Below are positions 58,501 through 64,000 of a stretch of DNA of 64,000 nucleotides, piece after piece. The position numbers were made by a program, and so were the translations under genes. Under the pieces are notes generated by a model. It saw only the letters and a list, made by a program, of their open reading frames with translations, had not been told where the DNA came from and did not search any database. Every line of letters begins with the position of its first letter. The stretch's first letter is position 1. The DNA is taken from contig JAQFVV010006221.1 of the NCBI GenBank assembly GCA_028023455.1, positions 4,791,166 through 4,855,165 on the forward strand, given 5' to 3'. Origin of the DNA: Epiperipatus broadwayi (lineage: Eukaryota > Onychophora > Udeonychophora > Euonychophora > Peripatidae).

Positions 58501-61370
58501 AAAATGACTTGCTAAATTAACCTCATCCAGGTTCAATGTTTAAATTGATAAACTTCCAGTGCTTGATATTTCATTACAAGAAATACATTATGGAAAAGTC
58601 AACAGAATATTCAACAGTAATTAAATCATTTTTTTAGTTACATGCTTCAGTGGATTTCAGAATAAAGTATCATTATCATTCTTGTTATGTAAGAACTTTC
58701 ATTGATTCTATTATTCATGTTATATGTAAATGATATTACGAGTTATATGCTAGTAGCATTAAAAGTGCGAAAGACTTTAAACTATTAATTATTCTTAAAT
58801 ATTTATTTGGTTTTTTTTCTTAAAATTCTCATATCAAAAGATTTACTTTGGAGTTGTTTCATTTTTAAATAAGACTTAATTCCAAATGGTAAAACCTGCA
58901 TCATAATAGATATTTTATAAATGCCTTATCTGAAGTTATATATGTTTCAACAAGAAAATGTTTATCTATTTTAACTTATATTATTGGGACACTTATTCAT
59001 ATTTTTAAAATATACATTAGGAAGGATTTACTTAAATTACATAATACTCATTGTTATTATGAAACATTTATTTAAAAGAATAACATTCATTTATGAAAAA
59101 GACAAATTATTTTAAAACTTATTATCTTTGAAATAACATTATTACTATTAGCAACAGTGAAAAAATATGCTTGCTAAATATGGTTATTATATTTACTCCA
59201 AAATTAAAGCGTGGAAATATACTTTCCTCACTTATTGAAATTAAGCTTATTAGCTTATACCATTTTACGGAAACTTGTTATATTATGTATTTTCAAATAT
59301 AATATTCCTGAAATATCAATGGAAAATTTATTTTTGAAATTATTATTCCAAAATTTATTGATTTTTTTTCAATGGCTGGAATAAATTATCTTGCATATCA
59401 TTAATTAAAATGTGAAGACTTCTGAATTATTCTTATCAAAGTTTATTACGAACTTATTCTGCATTACGAAATGTCTGCTTTCTTTGTATTATTAGAAGTC
59501 TGCTCTATTATAAAGTGTGATTTTAAAAAAAATTGCTCATAGTACTTATCAATAGAAGTGCTTTTGAAAGATATAAACAGTTATATATTATATTAAATAT
59601 GCATCATTATTTATGCTCTTATTCCTGAAATGTTTCATTCACTTAAATGGGCATATGTATTTATGCTAACATATCTAAATATTTTTGCTTAGTTTATTTT
59701 GTATAAAATATTGTATGAAAGTTAACTATGCTTTGTTACAAGCTAGAAATCTACAATATCTTCAGAAATTTATTTTCATGGTAGGAACCCAGATAGACTT
59801 TTTATTTTTGATAAGAGTATAATGTTAAGTTTAAGTATTCATATTGTAAAATACTATTATTATTTTATGCATTTTTATTTGGTATGATTTTTATAACTCA
59901 CTTATGAAGTATACTATCAAATTCTCAGAATATTTAGTTTGATAATGCTATATTTAAATATTTGTCCCTATCATGAAGTTATTTTGAATGTATATGCAAA
60001 TGCTAAGAGGTAGAAACTTGCATATTTCTATTGTTTATTTTATGCCATACTTTTTTTATTAAGCTATGTTTAGTACAAATTATTGATTTATTGGTTTTAC
60101 ATATCAGTCAGTTGTTGCTGTATTAAGAGATTGTGGCTTAGACTCTAATGTTATCTTCCTTGTGAATTATATGTTTTTTTATCCAGTGGGTAAATCCTTA
60201 TTATTATTGATCTTCATCGTCTGTTCTCATTACTTGTATGACTAGTGATAAAATCCTAGCTCATTTAATTCCCTCAAATGTAGGTGCTTTACCCTTGAGT
60301 TTATGCCATTAATTATGTTGCCTTATCATCTCTAATGTGGATTTTATTTGTCATGTAAAACCACGGGTAGTGTACAGCCAGACTTTATCCTGGTAATTGA
60401 TATTTTTTGTAGGTATCGAGTAATGTCACTCATACCTATAGTTGCCTCTTAGTACATCTGAGTATAGGTTTGCTGATGTGTAGGTCTTATTGCTGTGTCT
60501 TGCCAGCACTTCAAGATGTATTTTAATCTGATATTTAAACATTTTTAAATTGCATGTGGCTTCAATAAAGAATATACATATTTTTCAGCAATGATGGATT
60601 GGTAAGTTTATAGTTTACAAAAGGTATTAAATACATTCATTGGGAACATTATAATAGCAATTGTTCTGTAAAAGTAAGAACATATTCAAATATCAATATC
60701 ATAGATTTCATTAACCATCCATATTTATTTTTTTATTGTAAAACTATAAATTACAAATTTCTCTCCATCTTAATTTTTTTGCTTAATATATTTGAAGAAA
60801 TTCTTCTTGATAATATTGTAAATTAGTAAAGTTGTTGGTTAAACGTTTTAATGTCAAAATAAATATTATTTTTATTGTTAATTTATCTCTTGCCTATTTA
60901 TCATCCACATACTTTCAGAAATCTGAATATTATAAAATTTATCACACAATTGTCTATACTTGTCAAGCATTGATAGTATATTAATATTAAGAATTTGACA
61001 TGAGAGTCACTTTATTAAAATTGCCATCTCCGATGTTAAGAAAACATCCAAGAGATAATTTTATTTATTAAAATAATCATAATTATTTATTCATTATTGG
61101 AGATCATTTTAGTCAATTTTATTTGTAACAGATTTTTGTGCTTGTTTTTGAAATCACTTTATTCTATTTAGATTTTGTTTATCCATCATAAATTCAAGTG
61201 ATGGAATTGTTTGGTTTGAATTTAATAGTGTGATATTTTGAGTGGCCATAAATTCCCTTATCCACTCATTATGTCTGAATGCTATCCTAGTATATTATTT
61301 TATTAAAATTAAGTTTTTTATGTTTATTTTTAAATAATTGGAATTTAGGGAGACATTATCCTAAGGGTAA
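55600..61370. other. Long AT-rich stretch, no feature recognised
   Basis: Only homopolymers, (TA)n runs and chance frames are seen, such as the 62-codon minus frame at 55993-56181. I found no transposon termini, RNA gene or coding similarity. Confidence 0.45.
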
Positions 61371-61384
61371 GAGTATGTCTCATT

Positions 61385-61492
61385 TCATCTCATGATTACC
61401 ATTTCTTATGCTTGCTCATAACTGTTATTAAAACAGGCAAAACTCTCCATACAGTAGCACCACTCAGTGCAAGGCAGAGTAATCAATGGATG
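61385..61492 (-). mobile_element. Retrozyme-like element, copy 8, with 11-bp TSD
   Basis: TATGTCTCATT is repeated exactly at 61374-61384 and 61493-61503. Between them is the family's terminal 108 bp, with CCATTTCTTATGCTTGC, CTCCATACAGTAGCACC and GAGTAATCAATGGATG. It ends before the hammerhead, so it is a truncated copy. Confidence 0.75.
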
Positions 61493-61503
61493 TATGTCTC
61501 ATT

Positions 61504-64000
61504 GCTTTCTTTGCTTAATAGTTTTCAAGAATCAAGACTAAAATTTATAATTATTAGATTATTAATTATATGAACCCTGAGATATTCATTTTACATACAA
61601 AATTGTTAGTGAAAATTATTTTTACCTAAGAACAAAAATTATTTTAAAGAAGTTAATATGGCAGATATAAGAATATCTGTTTTTATTTCATAAAATAATT
61701 TGATAGTAAATCTGATCATGACAACAGGATGTTTATTATGGTTGTAAGAAGTGTTGTAAGTGGAGAATTTTAAAGTAAATCAAACCTTCCATATCTGTTC
61801 CTCTTAAATTTACTCATATTGAATTTCTCTTAATAGTGCTTAATTATTTTTCTTTACCCTTACTATTGCTATTGTAGCATATGCCATTATTCACTAACTA
61901 ATTTGAGCTTAGCCTATAATGTTATCATTTAACCAACATTATTATTTAGCCAGTATTGTTATTATTTTGGTGGCTTTCATTAGATTGTTAGTCTCATTTG
62001 TTGCCCCCTTTTAGGTGTTTATATACTTGTCTTGCACATGTTGGCATTTAGTTAGTGAAAGATTCCAATCATTCGTTCTGATTTTTGCATTGATTTTATT
62101 TATCTTCACTTATGGTTGTAATAATTATGTGGAAATTAGTTATACAATCTAGAAGAAATACTAGAAAGACATTCTCAAGTAAACCTTATCTGTCTGATAG
62201 TTTTCTTCCATATCACAAAGAAGCAATGGTAATATATCACCAGACCATGATGTTCTGAATTATGGCTAATGGTGAATAATAACTATTGTACAAGTGAGCT
62301 ATGGTTGAGATCATATGAAAAGATTTTAAGTTAATAGGACTTTGGAATAGCCCACAATTTTATGATAAAGATTAAGAATATAGTATTGGTCGTTTTATAA
62401 CGTAAGTTCTTGATCCAATATCCATTTATATTATTGGGGAATTCTGAAATGAGTTTCAGGCTAAGATGAGTGAACATATAACCTTGACATTTGTCCTGAG
62501 CCACACAAATATATATTTATAGATTCCAATAAATCCTCCCATTGTATTCAATGTCAAAATGTATGTTTGATAATGACAAGAATAACATGAGACCATGGAA
62601 GAAGCTTGTAAATAAAATTAAAAAAAGATTAGATAAGGATTAATTTCTTTCAGGTCTAACAATTAGAGAGTCATAGAGCTCATATTTATTTGAAAATTTG
62701 ATAAAAATTTATATCTTTTTAATCATTTGGAACCAAACAGAAAGAGCTCTTAATTAGTGACACCATTCAAATGAAAACTTAAAAAAATTGAAATAATGAG
62801 ATTTTTTTTCTTTTCTGTCCTTTAAAGAATTATATTGAACAACAGTTAAATAAAAAACACCAACAGTTAAGTAATCACTATTACTACTGCATTTTTCTTT
62901 AAAAAATGAAAACAATAATTAACGGTTTATTGCTTGTAGTTCTTACGTTCAAACTTCAGATATAATAGTCGGAGCCATCATCGATGGATTTGTGCTCCAG
63001 TGTGCTGCTCTGACACTGCATTTAACCATGCCAATTATTCCTACTATACGATATTGTCTAGTTCTTTATTTGCTTCTTTTAAATTGATTCCACCATTTCC
63101 TGCAGATTTTTGGTTCTTCATATTTAACTGCATTCTTCAGATGAAATTGTAAGCATTGCATTCTTAATATATATTTAACTTAACCTCTTTTATTTTTCTA
63201 TTATTTTTGATGAATTGTTTGTAATTCTAAAACATTTCTATGTTAAATATTTTGTTGTTAGTGCGGTTTACTTTTTACACATACACAAAATATGCAAGTA
63301 AAAATAACATATTTTCTAAATTTAAAAACATTTACTAATCTTCATATTTCAAATAAATATTAATTTGAAATTGATGTATCAATCATAGCATATACTGTTT
63401 CAAATGTGTCATGAAAGATTTTGCATTCTCTCACTACACATTAATACATCTTGATGCATTTTCTATAACATAGATTACTCATAACACTCATACATATATA
63501 TATATACGCAAAATATACATGTTTTTTATCATATTATCTATGTTTAAAAATAAAAAATCTTACTGGCAACATAAATCACGACTTTACACAATAAAAACAT
63601 TAACATATAGTAAAATAAAGCTATACTCGTATCATTTTATATAATTAAGTAAAAAATAATCTGTATAATTTTTTTTTAAAAATTACACTTTATAATCAAG
63701 AAATTGGTTACTATATTATGTGTGATTTCTCTAGAGCTATATTTTGTTTACAAAACTCTGGTTATATATTGAATGATCTTTTATATTTGGTTAGTCAATG
63801 ATCATTTTTGGTAGCAAAAAAATAATTATAAAGTTTTATACTGAAAAACAACACAATATTTACCTTTATTGCAATCTTATAGTTAACAAATCTTTATTGT
63901 CTCCTCTTCAATAAAGTTATTTCCATGATTTCAGAATCAGCTTTTGATTTTTCTAAAATATAACTATTAATATTTTTTTCTTAAATATCCCACTGTTTTT
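61504..64000. other. AT-rich stretch, no feature recognised
   Basis: I see nothing beyond simple sequence and chance frames. Confidence 0.45.

Overview
This window looks like AT-rich nuclear DNA from an invertebrate animal. It has very low GC, long A and T runs, and no bacterial-style gene packing. It also carries animal-type retroelements: RTE-like and other LINEs, a Penelope-like element, hAT transposons and tRNA-derived SINEs. I cannot name the species or phylum. I see no convincing host protein-coding exon, rRNA or functional tRNA. The window is essentially a nested graveyard, partly a young nursery, of mobile DNA.

Positions 1-10078 are one LTR retrotransposon on the minus strand. Two nearly identical copies of a very long LTR (about 3.4 kb after correcting for the assembly gap) flank a 3.75 kb internal region. 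That region has a perfect 18-nt tRNA-Lys-type primer binding site, a leader with its own tandem repeats, one 700-codon ORF and a polypurine tract abutting the 3' LTR. The ORF joins a charged, Gag-like N-terminal half to a long array of 16-residue YIWYRES-type repeats, and it runs into an integrase-tail-like C-terminus. No protease, RT, RNase H or integrase core is present, so the element looks non-autonomous. The 500-N gap in the 5' LTR has identical 74-bp flanks, so the gap is probably an overlap rather than missing DNA.

Positions 10-22 kb hold small tandem duplications, SINE copies and palindromic elements. They also hold a nearly complete RTE-like LINE (18.7-21.7 kb) lying between two inverted arms that end in a hammerhead-like motif. 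Positions 22.7-32 kb, mostly minus strand, contain a hAT remnant, then an old LINE interrupted by a 3.36-kb hAT element with an 8-bp target duplication and its own internal insertion, then a second LINE truncated at its 5' end. Positions 32-49 kb carry fragments of the same LINEs, a hAT miniature with target duplication, a Penelope-like GIY-YIG C-terminus, a candidate solo LTR or promoter, a mariner-like miniature and a foldback element. From 49 kb onward the DNA is mostly featureless AT-rich sequence with scattered relics.

The most interesting theme is a dispersed, often palindromic family of about 100-400 bp with about eight copies in the window. Its core matches a minimal type I hammerhead ribozyme: CTGATGA, a short stem-loop, GAAAC, a two-base loop and GTC, with pairable flanks. 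Copies have 9-13 bp target duplications and variable truncation. This resembles a retrozyme. It shares the window with Penelope-like 3' ends that carry a different hammerhead-like motif, and these elements are a plausible source of mobilising machinery.
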